The translations under genes were made by a program, and so were the position numbers. 23,536 nucleotides of DNA from an uncultured Prevotellaceae bacterium (lineage in GTDB: Bacteria > Bacteroidota > Bacteroidia > Bacteroidales > Bacteroidaceae): contig CALGGJ010000126.1 in assembly GCA_937915745.1 (NCBI GenBank), positions 1 through 23,536 of the forward strand. Direction: 5' to 3'. Position 1 is the first letter of the stretch, and each line of letters opens with the position of its first letter. Shown piece by piece: positions 17,501 to 23,536 of the stretch. A model generated the notes under the pieces. The model worked only from the letters and a program-made list of their open reading frames with translations. It was not told the origin of the DNA and made no database searches.

Positions 17501-19111
17501 GCTCAAGTACTTTATGTCGAGTTTGAATTTCTCACGTTGTACAGACTGTGCTCCGAGGTAATAGACGTTCTTCATCATGAGATCCCAGTTTCCCATACGT
17601 GGCGAGTTACTCGTATTTTTCAGCAATTTCACGTATAGAGCCTGGTCATTATCCTTTATGTCTGACGAGAATTCACCCACCTGATATGTCTGCCCGCCGT
17701 ATGTATATTCGTATGCAACGGCCAGCACACTGTTGGTCTGTAGTGCGGCCGAAAGCGATACATATCCCAGATGTTTGTTGAGCGTATATTCGTTTGACGA
17801 GAGCAAGCGTGCGTTTTCCACTTTCTCATAATCCACACCTCCCACAAGGAAATTGTCGAGCAGGGTGCTTGCCTGGTCGATGTTGCGCACACCTTGATAC
17901 GAGTTGACAATTGTTGAGTATAGGTCGTTGGCAGCGTTGCGAGGCACGAATTCGCCAGTACCCTGCCAAGTTGAGTTGCTGATTTTTGCACGTTCGGCCA
18001 GATCCACGAATCCCACTATGTCGCGTGTGTTTTGTGTTGCGCCCGATGTGTTGGTTACCCATATTTCAACTCGGTTTATCGTGATGCCTGATGTGATTGT
18101 TGGGAGTGTTGCACATGCGCGGTCATAGTTGTCGCGGAAGAATTGTGAGAGGAAGAAATGGCGGTTTTCGTCATAGTTGTATGCTTCGAGTTCAAATGCA
18201 GATAGCTGTGCACCTCCTCGCGAACTGACTGTCGTTGATTTGGTTTTCTTCTGTGAGATGACGGTTTGCAGTTTAAGTTTGCCGAATTGCAGGTCTGTCG
18301 CGATACCGAAGAGTTGCTGGGCTCCATGTACCAGTGAGTTGTTTGAAGGGAAACTTACATTGCCCGCCTCCAGTTTCTTCACTATTTCGTCTTCCTTGCC
18401 TTCGTATGCCAGTTTCAGGTTTTTATTGTCGAACGAGAACATGGCTTCGGTGTTATATCCCATATTGAACGACATCTTGTCGCCAATCTTTGCATTCACA
18501 TTCACTTCTACCTTCTCGTCAAAGTCGAAGCTGGTTACCTTGCGGTTGCGTTCCGACAGCGATGGGTTGTCGGTATATTTGTAATTGTATCCCAGTTTCA
18601 GTTCGGCACTCCCGTTAGTGGTTATCCTCACTCCGCCCGGTCCGAATATTTTCTCGGCAGGTCCCAGGTCGAAGTGCATATCGGTGAAGTCGAATTTTTC
18701 CTGCCCCTTATGTTGGAAGAGCGAGTCGTTGCGTTGTCTGAAATAGTCTTTGAGATATCGGCGCGAGTTGTATTGGAAGTATTCCTCGGGAGTCATGATG
18801 AGCGGTGCACTCAGGTATCGGTCGCCCAGTTTCGTTCCCACCCTGTACATGCCGCTCTTCTCGTCGTATTCGCCTTCCTCCTGTTTCAGGTTCTCTGGGT
18901 CGGCCAGGTCGAAACTCGTTTCGTCCATATGCTCCTGAGTTGGGTAGTCTGTTTTCCTCACATTGACGCGCGGGAGGGTGTCAATGGGTTCAACTGACGA
19001 TTGATGAGTGTTGTATGTATTGTCGTAGGCTACTGAATGAATGGCAAAACATGCAGCTACTGCTGCAAGCAGTAACCACATGCCTCTATTGTATTTCATT
19101 CGCATCTTCAT
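11573..19111 (-). CDS. sprA: Type IX secretion outer-membrane translocon SprA (Sov)
   Basis: The product is 2512 residues, matching the very large SprA/Sov family. SprA forms the giant (36-strand) outer-membrane barrel through which type IX cargo leaves the cell. The signal peptide is MKMRMKYNRGMWLLLAAVAACFAIHSVA. An N-terminal SprA_N-type region follows (FDFTDMHFDLGPAEKIFGPGG; GSAELKLGYNYKYTDNPSL; MSFNMGYNTEAMFSFDNKNL). The rest is a long succession of amphipathic strands, ending FGISMKFKLTR with a charged C-terminus. Two Ala/Lys/Ser/Thr-rich linkers stand out, at about 1887-1930 and 2389-2420. The start could also be Met3 or Met5. The gene is intact, with no frameshift. It lies 72 bp after ruvA on the same strand; sprA-ruvA adjacency is known in other Bacteroidota. 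Confidence 0.95.
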   Translation of the reverse strand: MKMRMKYNRGMWLLLAAVAACFAIHSVAYDNTYNTHQSSVEPIDTLPRVNVRKTDYPTQEHMDETSFDLADPENLKQEEGEYDEKSGMYRVGTKLGDRYLSAPLIMTPEEYFQYNSRRYLKDYFRQRNDSLFQHKGQEKFDFTDMHFDLGPAEKIFGPGGVRITTNGSAELKLGYNYKYTDNPSLSERNRKVTSFDFDEKVEVNVNAKIGDKMSFNMGYNTEAMFSFDNKNLKLAYEGKEDEIVKKLEAGNVSFPSNNSLVHGAQQLFGIATDLQFGKLKLQTVISQKKTKSTTVSSRGGAQLSAFELEAYNYDENRHFFLSQFFRDNYDRACATLPTITSGITINRVEIWVTNTSGATQNTRDIVGFVDLAERAKISNSTWQGTGEFVPRNAANDLYSTIVNSYQGVRNIDQASTLLDNFLVGGVDYEKVENARLLSSNEYTLNKHLGYVSLSAALQTNSVLAVAYEYTYGGQTYQVGEFSSDIKDNDQALYVKLLKNTSNSPRMGNWDLMMKNVYYLGAQSVQREKFKLDIKYLSDTIGVSVSYIPENAFKNTTILKMMNLDRLDDNQKTNPNGKFDFIEGYTVISSQGRIIFPVVEPFGDWLRAQLGDDELGNRYCYDELYDSTKTVAKQMAEKNKFTLEGEYKASSGSEIDLGASYIPEGSVVLEAGGVILTEHVDYEVDYAAGIARITNQSIIDAGTRVTARVESLADFSLVRKTMLGVNWTYEFTKNFQLSGTFMKVSEKPQTTKVAMGAEPLNNMVWGLGVNWKQQSQWLTNVIDRLPFIDAVQPSSITLSGEFAQLVAGKAKGVQGNASYLDDFENTKQRIDISTPTAWMMSSTPSHLQYGNLSNDVRYGYGRARLAWYNIDPLFTRRSSSLTPGHIKNDLDQLSNHYMREVYVREVYPNKDVNQGAANTLPILNLAYYPSERGAYNLDTDLDQNGHLNNPRQRWGGMMRKVDGGMSDFEASNVQYVEFWLLDPFIYTNQANDGRKYGGDFYINLGDVSEDVLKDGKKFYESGMSVSGVSSYSETAWGRVPNEKSVVYSFSTESGARQKQDIGLNGLTSTEERTYGAYADYLNAIRGKVSETVFDSIYEDPAGDNYHYFRGSDFDAQRASILDRYKYINNPEGNSPNSSESGESYSTAYKTTPDVEDISQDYTMNEYENFFQYKLSIRPEDMVLGRNYIVDERKTSVKLRNGKTEDATWYQFRIPVDAYDSKVGSISDMSSIRFVRLYLTDFEEPIVLRFASFDLVKGEWRSYNKPLFTGNSPSVSGTVRTAAVNIEENNDKTPVNYVLPPGITRIIDPDQPQLTQANEQALAITVEDLAAGDARAVYKTMTQDLRKYKHLQMFIHANALENDNLLQDNQMSVFVRLGSDYKSNYYEYEIPLTLTPPGHYDTYTVTGCEAVWPKENMVDIDFDIFTHLKHDRNVAKANGAASYTELYYDYDPNHPNNKVSVMGNPSLGEVKTMMIGVRNNGRQTNSVEVWVNELRLQDYVNEGGYAAQGNLSLQLSDLGSVNLNGHMETAGYGGLEESLASRRDDNLYEWSLTTSFDLGKFFPENWRMNLPVYYSYSWQKISPKYNPFDTDMLLKDALDECETAAERDSLSSLTETLVKSKNFSLSNWKSTYTSRVPMPYDPSNFSFGYSYSQRYKTGETTVYENEENWKFNMTYQYSPKYKTWEPFKNLKGKSKWLDIIKAQNLNYLPQSIGFNTDISRSYYEFQERDINEGVRLPVTFSEQFLWNRQFNLSWDLFKALKMQYTSATHAEIEEPYTVINKSLYPDAYEAWKDSVKHSLASFGRPLTYASTFNASYKVPLDKIPLLDWVGLDGSYNSTYGWNRGTELEDGTSLGHTATSTRKININGQLRLETFYKKVKFLDAANQRFSGNKTATASAARRTTAAPSAAPKKVSANNQGDDASADDKDALSGTSRKKGFSNEVTLNDSTYTEVKHGQNSKRLEVRATTQEGKSYNLKYTKVDENTIRVKNQDTIPVKISVVAKAPLEDKGWYKTAQVLARGLMMIRNVTFSYRNDYSMTLPGFRTEIGDAFGQKSIDGILSPGLDFAFGAIGDSYVNKAMDHGWLIQNDSNITTPVTTNGTEDLQVKVTLEPLRDLKIDLSASRNVNKSRSIRFMYEGMPATQSGSFKMTVLTLRSAFSGSGNIGNNYNSKPFNDFMKNIPVIQQRLERRYAGAVYPVGSGAAFEGKTYDAANGGVDQYSADVLVPAFLAAYTGKSASGSPLDIFPSLLKMMPNWSLTYSGLAKLGWFAQRFRSFNINHNYSSVYAVGAYNSYTNYMGYIDDMGFILDVTSGNPIPSSMYNISTVSITESFSPLLGVDMTFNNDLTMKLEYKKSRALNLSLTSVALTENYSNDIVIGFGYKLKDLNLFGAKRIQSGESKKKGAKKSTETEAATATSRTAANRLVGGVSHDLNLRLDFSYRMQNALNRNIQTHVTTATNGSTAYQLKLQGEYTFSTRLTLTGFLDWQKNIPLVSTSSYPTTMADFGISMKFKLTR

Positions 19112-19183
19112 TCCTGTCTTTCCCCGAGCGGCTAATAGTCTTTCATCAATTGCCTGTCGTTCATCAATAATTGTCTTTTGAAC

Positions 19184-19786
19184 TCAAAGGCTTTTCAGTG
19201 CCAGTTTTATCACTCTCTCTACCTTGGCATCAGGTTCGTCGGTCAGTATGGCTTTCACAACCTTGCTTGTAGGGGCTGGAGGAAATCCCAACATCTTGAG
19301 AGCTTCTACTGCCTCGTCGTGCACTTCCTTGTTGTAGCTTACGCCTTTTTCTGTGTCGCCCGCAGTGGTCCGACTCTCTACACCTAATGTCGGAACCTTG
19401 TCCTTCAGCTCGAGTATTATCTTCTGTGCCGTTTTTTTGCCAAGACCTTTCACCGTAGAGAGCAGGCGGTCGTTGCCTTCGGTGATGATGCCTACGACCT
19501 CGGGTACCGAGAACGATGATAGCACCATGCGTGCCGTGCCGCCACCCACGCCACTCACTGACGTGAGCATGAGGAACAACGCACGCTCCGCGCGCGTGGC
19601 AAAACCATATAGTACCCATGCGTCTTCACGTATTGACTCATAAACATACAGCTTGGCTGTCGGCTTGCCTTGAATGGCACTGAATGTGCCAACCGATATG
19701 TTGAGCATAAACCCCACGCCTGCACACTCTACCACGGCGGTGGCCGGTGTCAGCTCATCTATTCGTCCGTTTACAAAATCTATCAC
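19184..19786 (-). CDS. ruvA: Holliday junction branch migration protein RuvA
   Basis: The product is 200 residues, the normal length. RuvA binds four-way junctions and loads the RuvB motor. The N-terminal OB-fold (MIDFVNGRIDELTPATAVVE...GVGFML, 1-65) is followed by tandem helix-hairpin-helix motifs (LTSVSGVGGGTARMVLS around 74-90; TVKGLGKKTAQKIILELKDK around 111-130). A linker then leads to the C-terminal domain (NKEVHDEAVEALKMLGFPPA) that contacts RuvB. The start is GTG (19786-19784); no in-frame ATG gives the canonical MI(D/E) N-terminus. ruvB and ruvC are not in the window. It precedes sprA and is preceded by mutS2, with a 207-bp spacer holding a likely terminator. Confidence 0.96.
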   Translation of the reverse strand: MIDFVNGRIDELTPATAVVECAGVGFMLNISVGTFSAIQGKPTAKLYVYESIREDAWVLYGFATRAERALFLMLTSVSGVGGGTARMVLSSFSVPEVVGIITEGNDRLLSTVKGLGKKTAQKIILELKDKVPTLGVESRTTAGDTEKGVSYNKEVHDEAVEALKMLGFPPAPTSKVVKAILTDEPDAKVERVIKLALKSL

Positions 19787-19804
19787 GATAACTTGTCTTT
19801 ATTA

Positions 19805-19844
19805 TTGTTTGTGTGTTGAGTCTCCCCACACTTGTTTGTGTGTT
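19805..19844. repeat. Pair of 13-bp direct repeats upstream of ruvA
   Basis: TTGTTTGTGTGTT occurs at 19805-19817 and again at 19832-19844, separated by 14 bp (GAGTCTCCCCACAC). On the minus strand this is AACACACAAACAA, within the leader of ruvA about 19 bp before its GTG start. It may be a regulatory or slippage-derived duplication; no further role is visible. Confidence 0.6.
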
Positions 19845-19916
19845 AATTTCCCTTGACCGAAGGAAGGGGTTTCACATATTAACGCAACAGTCGTGCTTTT
19901 TATTGCCTTTGCTCCA

Positions 19917-19942
19917 TAAAAAACAGATGCAGTGACACTGCA
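19917..19942 (-). terminator. Probable intrinsic terminator downstream of mutS2
   Basis: On the minus strand, TGCAGTG and CACTGCA (19942-19928) pair around one base, giving a compact hairpin. TCTG and six T (19923-19918) follow. It lies about 52 bp after the mutS2 stop codon, where a Rho-independent terminator would be expected. The stem is only five to seven pairs, so its strength is uncertain. Confidence 0.5.
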
Positions 19943-19993
19943 ATTATTGGCTGCAACATTTTTGTTCAAGCAGATACCGACTTTGCGGGCTTT

Positions 19994-22483
19994 TCATTCC
20001 AACTCCACCACGGTTATTCCCGTGCCTCCGAATTGCGGATTTTCGTCTCGGTAGCTGCTTACTTCATGTATAGTGCTGAGATATTGACGTATGATTTGTC
20101 GCAGGATGCCGTTTCCTGTGCCATGTAGGATGCGCAGATGACGTGAATTGGTCACAATTGCGTTATCCACAAATCGGCTTATTGTCTCCATACACTCGTC
20201 AGCCCGCATACCGCGCACATCAATTTCGGGTTGGAAGTTGAGTGTTGTATTGCGTATGGCATCCGATGTAGTTGAAAGTACGATGTTGGCTGTGCGCTCT
20301 TGTGCTTTGGGTGGTTTGACAGGTGTCAGACGGTTCTTTTTTACATTGATTTGAATAGAACCAAAAGCTACGAGAGCTTCCTTCCCGTTCAGTTTCATTA
20401 TACGTCCGGCTGTATTTTGTCCTTGCATCATGACATAGGCACCCACAGTCAGTTCTGCAGTGTCGGCACCCATCCCTGCCTTGTTTTTAGTGTTGGTACG
20501 GTCGTATGCCTTGGTGTTTTGAATTCCCTCCCGTGCGACGGTCGGTTGTATCTTCAGGCGTGGTGTTTGCGGTTTATCCTCTATGGTGGTGCTGTCGATT
20601 CTTTCTTTGTATCGTTCTAGTTTTTCGCGTATTTGTTTGGTCCGTTCGCGCTCTGCCTGTGCTTCTTTTATGTCGCGTATGGTGCGTTCAATCTCAGCAT
20701 TCGAGGTGCGCAGCATCTGTTGTGCCTCGTTTCTTGCCTTGTCTATTATCTCGCGCTTCTGTGCATGTATGCGGTCGAATTCGTCTTCGTACCTCTGTAT
20801 GGTCTGCTCCAGGCGTTTCTCTTTCTGGTGTATCTCCAGGCGTTTGTTTTCCCAGTATCGTTTGTCGCGACTGATGTCTTGCAGATACTTGTCGGCCGAC
20901 ACGTATTCGCTTCCTACTATGTCTGAAGCCTCGGCAATGACTTCTTCGGGCAGTCCAATCTTACGGGCTATCTCTATGGCGAACGAGCTGCCTGGGTTGC
21001 CTATGCGTAGCTGGAACAGAGGTTGCATCTGTTGGCGATCGTACAGCATTGCTCCGTTCACTATTCCCTCGGCATCCTGTGCATATTGTTTGAGGTTCTG
21101 ATAGTGTGTAGTGATTACTCCGAAGGCTTTCTTGGCATTAAATCGTTTGAGTACCGACTCGGCTATTGCACCTCCTATCTGCGGCTCTGTGCCACCGCCA
21201 AACTCGTCGATAAGGATGAGTGTGGCATAGTTGGCTTGCCGCATCATGGTTTTCATGTTGAGCAGGTGTGATGAGTATGTAGAGAGGTCGTTCTCCAGAC
21301 TTTGTTCGTCGCCTATATCTATCAGTATGTTCTGGAAGATACCTGCCGTACTGCTTTCGGCCACAGGTATCGGCATTCCACATTGCAGCATGTATTGCAG
21401 CAGTCCTACGGTCTTAAGGCACACCGACTTGCCTCCTGCGTTAGGTCCCGAGATGAGCAGTATGCGCTGTCGAGAATCGAGACGGATGTCGAGTGGGACG
21501 ACTTTGCGGCCGTGACGTTCGAGCGACATGCTCAGCAGAGGATGCACGGCCATCGACCAGTCGAGTACCTGGCGGTCGTCTAATGATGGTGCTATTGCAT
21601 CGGTGTCGATGGCAAGGCGTGCCTTGGCTCTGATAAAGTCTATATAGCCCATATACTCATACGACTGAAGGAGGTCGAGTACTTGCGGGCGCACCGCATC
21701 GGTAAAGACGGTGAGTATGCGTATTATCTCGCGCCGCTCCTCGCTTTCGAGCTGGCGTATCCGGTTGTTGGCTTCCACCACTTCGGTCGGCTCTATATAT
21801 ACGGTGCGTCCGGTGTCCGACTCGTCGTGTACTATTCCGCTTATCCTTCGTTTCATGGCCGGTGCCACTGGTATGACGAGGCGTCCGTCGCGCATGGTGG
21901 GTGTCGAGTCTTTATCGACGAGGCCTTCGGTCTTTGCCTCGCGCAGTATCCTGTGCAGCATTCCGGATATGCTGTTGGATGTCGATTGTTTTTCTTGGCG
22001 TATGCGCATGAGTTCGACCGTGGCCGAGTCCTTCACTTGTCCGAACTTATCGAGTATCTGACTTATGCGGCGCACCAGGTTGGGGTATGTCTTGATGTCC
22101 TGCGACAGGGCCGTCAGTTCGGGATAGACGGGTTGTTCGTCGCCTTCGCTCTTATGGTTGAAGAAACCGACGATTGAGCAGATTGAATTGAGTGAGCGCT
22201 GGAGGTCGAATAGTTCTTCTGCACTGAGGTAGGTGTTCTGAATCTTGATGCGTCGCAGGGCGGCACGCACGTCGTAGAAGTGTTGGTCGGGGAATTCTTC
22301 TTCGCGCAGGATGCGCATAAACTCAGAGGTCAGCCGCAGCGAGCGACTAATCTCGTCGTAGTGTGTGGAGAACTGCATCGAAGCGACGCGGTCCTCTCCC
22401 AGCGGACACAGACATGTCTCTTTCAGTTTCTGCCTTATGTGGTCGAATCCGAGTTTCTGCTCGTAGTTATCGGGATAAATCAA
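19994..22483 (-). CDS. mutS2: MutS2 family ATPase/nuclease
   Basis: The product is 829 residues, close to the usual ~790-850. It starts IYPDNYEQKLGFDHIRQKLKE, typical of Bacteroidota MutS2, and lacks the MutS mismatch-binding domain. The ATPase domain has Walker A GPNAGGKS (about 346-353), ILIDIGDEQSLENDLSTYSSHL (signature region) and Walker B LILIDEFGGGTEP (about 420-432). A long coiled coil follows (about 520-640, rich in Lys/Glu/Arg), then a KOW-like part, and a C-terminal Smr nuclease domain (PEIDVRGMRADE..., HGTGNGILR, ending VVELE). Members act on branched DNA or on collided ribosomes, depending on species. The start is TTG (22483-22481): an in-frame stop lies four codons upstream and the first ATG would remove a conserved region. 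It is read after rarA on the same strand. Confidence 0.95.
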   Translation of the reverse strand: MIYPDNYEQKLGFDHIRQKLKETCLCPLGEDRVASMQFSTHYDEISRSLRLTSEFMRILREEEFPDQHFYDVRAALRRIKIQNTYLSAEELFDLQRSLNSICSIVGFFNHKSEGDEQPVYPELTALSQDIKTYPNLVRRISQILDKFGQVKDSATVELMRIRQEKQSTSNSISGMLHRILREAKTEGLVDKDSTPTMRDGRLVIPVAPAMKRRISGIVHDESDTGRTVYIEPTEVVEANNRIRQLESEERREIIRILTVFTDAVRPQVLDLLQSYEYMGYIDFIRAKARLAIDTDAIAPSLDDRQVLDWSMAVHPLLSMSLERHGRKVVPLDIRLDSRQRILLISGPNAGGKSVCLKTVGLLQYMLQCGMPIPVAESSTAGIFQNILIDIGDEQSLENDLSTYSSHLLNMKTMMRQANYATLILIDEFGGGTEPQIGGAIAESVLKRFNAKKAFGVITTHYQNLKQYAQDAEGIVNGAMLYDRQQMQPLFQLRIGNPGSSFAIEIARKIGLPEEVIAEASDIVGSEYVSADKYLQDISRDKRYWENKRLEIHQKEKRLEQTIQRYEDEFDRIHAQKREIIDKARNEAQQMLRTSNAEIERTIRDIKEAQAERERTKQIREKLERYKERIDSTTIEDKPQTPRLKIQPTVAREGIQNTKAYDRTNTKNKAGMGADTAELTVGAYVMMQGQNTAGRIMKLNGKEALVAFGSIQINVKKNRLTPVKPPKAQERTANIVLSTTSDAIRNTTLNFQPEIDVRGMRADECMETISRFVDNAIVTNSRHLRILHGTGNGILRQIIRQYLSTIHEVSSYRDENPQFGGTGITVVELE

Positions 22484-22497
22484 GGTATATTATCGAT

Positions 22498-22544
22498 AGT
22501 GTGTTATTATTCGTTTCCGTCAGTGTGTTATTATTCGTTTCCGT
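22498..22544. repeat. Duplicated 23-bp segment covering the 3' end of rarA
   Basis: Bases 22498-22520 and 22522-22544 are identical (period 24 bp); each contains TTATTATTCGTTTCCGT. On the minus strand the upstream copy includes the last codons and stop of rarA (GGAAACGAATAA), and the second copy repeats them in the short spacer before mutS2. This is a local tandem duplication with no effect on the reading frame. Confidence 0.8.
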
Positions 22545-23536
22545 TGCCCCACAGGCGTTCCATCCGTTCCCTCATCTTCGCCTCCTGTGGGTTGTCCTGC
22601 GCATTCCAGAAGTGCTGGTTCCCGGCCTGGTCGGGCATGAACTGCTGGCGCACGAAATGTCCTTCGTAGTCGTGTGCATACTTGTAGTCGTTGCCATACC
22701 CCAGGTCTTTCATCAGCCTTGTAGGCGCATTGCGCAGGTGCAGTGGTACAGGCAGATTGCCTGTCTGCTCCACATACTCGAGAGCCGAGCCTATGGCCAT
22801 GTATGCCGAGTTGCTCTTAGGGCTCGTGGCCAGGTAAATGGTGGCTTCGGCCAGTGGTATGCGTCCTTCGGGCCACCCTATCTTATGCACGGCATCGAAG
22901 GCTGCGTTGGCCAGCAGGAGTGCGTTGGGGTTGGCCAGGCCGATGTCTTCGCTGGCTAGAATCACCAGTCGGCGGGCAATGAATTCGGGCTGTTCGCCAC
23001 CTTCGATCATGCGGGCCAGGTAGTAGATGGCTGCATCAGGATTGCTGCCGCGCACACTTTTGATGAAAGCCGATATGAGGTCGTAGTGCATTTCGCCATC
23101 CTTGTCGTATGCCAGCGGATTCTGTTGCAGACATTGGGTCACAATCTCGTCGGTTACAACATCGGTCTCGTTGGTGACGAGTTCGAGTATGTTGAGCAAT
23201 TTGCGTGCGTCACCATCACTATAGCGCAACAGGGCACCCGTCTCGCTCAACTGTATATTACGTTCCTTCAGGCTCTTGTCGGTGTGTATGGTGCGTTGCG
23301 CCAACTCTATGAGGTCGGCCTCGTCAAGCGGATTGAGTACATACACTTGACAGCGGCTCAGCAGTGGGCGTATCACTTCGAACGATGGATTCTCGGTCGT
23401 GGCGCCGATGAGAGTCACCACACCTTGCTCCACCGCACCCAGAAGCGAATCTTGCTGTGACTTTGAAAACCGGTGTATCTCGTCGATGAAAAGTATCGGG
23501 TTACCGCCCTGACCGAAGAAACGGCTGCTCTTCGCC
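22531..23536 (-). CDS. rarA: Replication-associated recombination protein RarA/MgsA (5' truncated)
   Basis: The reading frame is open to the window edge, so the N-terminus with Walker A is missing; about 334 residues are visible. The first visible part has Walker B NPILFIDEIHRFSKSQQDSLL, followed by VVTLIGATTENPSFEV (sensor 1) and RPLLSRCQVYVLNPL (arginine finger). Later come RKLLNILELV, DLISAFIKSVRGSNPDAAIYYLARM, ASEDIGLANPNALLLANAAFDA and GWPEGRIPLAEATIYLATSPKSNSAY, all typical of the RarA/MgsA/WRNIP1 family. The protein is a clamp-loader-like AAA+ ATPase that acts at stalled replication forks. It reads toward mutS2 with a 47-bp gap and probably shares a transcript with it. A GTG at 23433 is internal and not the start. 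Confidence 0.95.
   Translation of the reverse strand, partial: AKSSRFFGQGGNPILFIDEIHRFSKSQQDSLLGAVEQGVVTLIGATTENPSFEVIRPLLSRCQVYVLNPLDEADLIELAQRTIHTDKSLKERNIQLSETGALLRYSDGDARKLLNILELVTNETDVVTDEIVTQCLQQNPLAYDKDGEMHYDLISAFIKSVRGSNPDAAIYYLARMIEGGEQPEFIARRLVILASEDIGLANPNALLLANAAFDAVHKIGWPEGRIPLAEATIYLATSPKSNSAYMAIGSALEYVEQTGNLPVPLHLRNAPTRLMKDLGYGNDYKYAHDYEGHFVRQQFMPDQAGNQHFWNAQDNPQEAKMRERMERLWGNGNE

Overview
The window looks like chromosome from a member of the Bacteroidota, most likely order Bacteroidales (a Prevotella/Bacteroides-like organism). The basis is gene content: a full-length SprA/Sov type IX secretion translocon directly next to ruvA, a truncated secreted protein with a type-IX-like C-terminal sorting domain, a Bacteroidota-style LpxH, A-rich starts without Shine-Dalgarno sequences, and TATCTTTG motifs that fit the Bacteroidota -7 promoter consensus (TAnnTTTG). 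No rRNA, tRNA, CRISPR array or intact transposase was seen.

Layout. Bases 1-527 hold the 3' end of a secreted protein. Bases 528-1395 are a gene-poor patch: a 172-bp element with 22-bp inverted ends, a small signal-peptide ORF that may be a decayed outer-membrane protein gene, two copies of a 40-bp GC-rich repeat, and three tandem hairpin units carrying promoter-like TATCTTTG motifs. Bases 1396-4229 (+) are a compact run: family 2 glycosyltransferase, radC, a MIP18/DUF59 Fe-S assembly factor and lpxH. Bases 4403-8913 (+) are a secreted family 2 glycoside hydrolase joined by an ATGA overlap to a polytopic membrane protein with a possible GT-C fold. Everything from 9017 to the end is on the minus strand. 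In transcription order this is rarA (cut by the window edge), mutS2, ruvA, sprA, an unrecognised 231-residue protein, xseA and xseB.

How the genes fit together. Most recognised genes are core functions: DNA repair and recombination (radC, xseA, xseB, ruvA, mutS2, rarA), lipid A synthesis (lpxH), Fe-S cluster maturation, and protein export across the outer membrane (sprA). The GH2/GT-C pair is the least predictable part and probably acts on glycans in or across the envelope.

The most unusual property is in the spacers. Most of the longer spacers carry short direct or tandem repeats, with a different unit at each site (46-48 bp x3, 40 bp x2, 40 bp x2, 22 bp x4, 20 bp x4-5, 23 bp x2, 13 bp x2). 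The 46-bp array is the most striking because its hairpin arms change together between copies. I did not find a clear-cut new multi-gene system.
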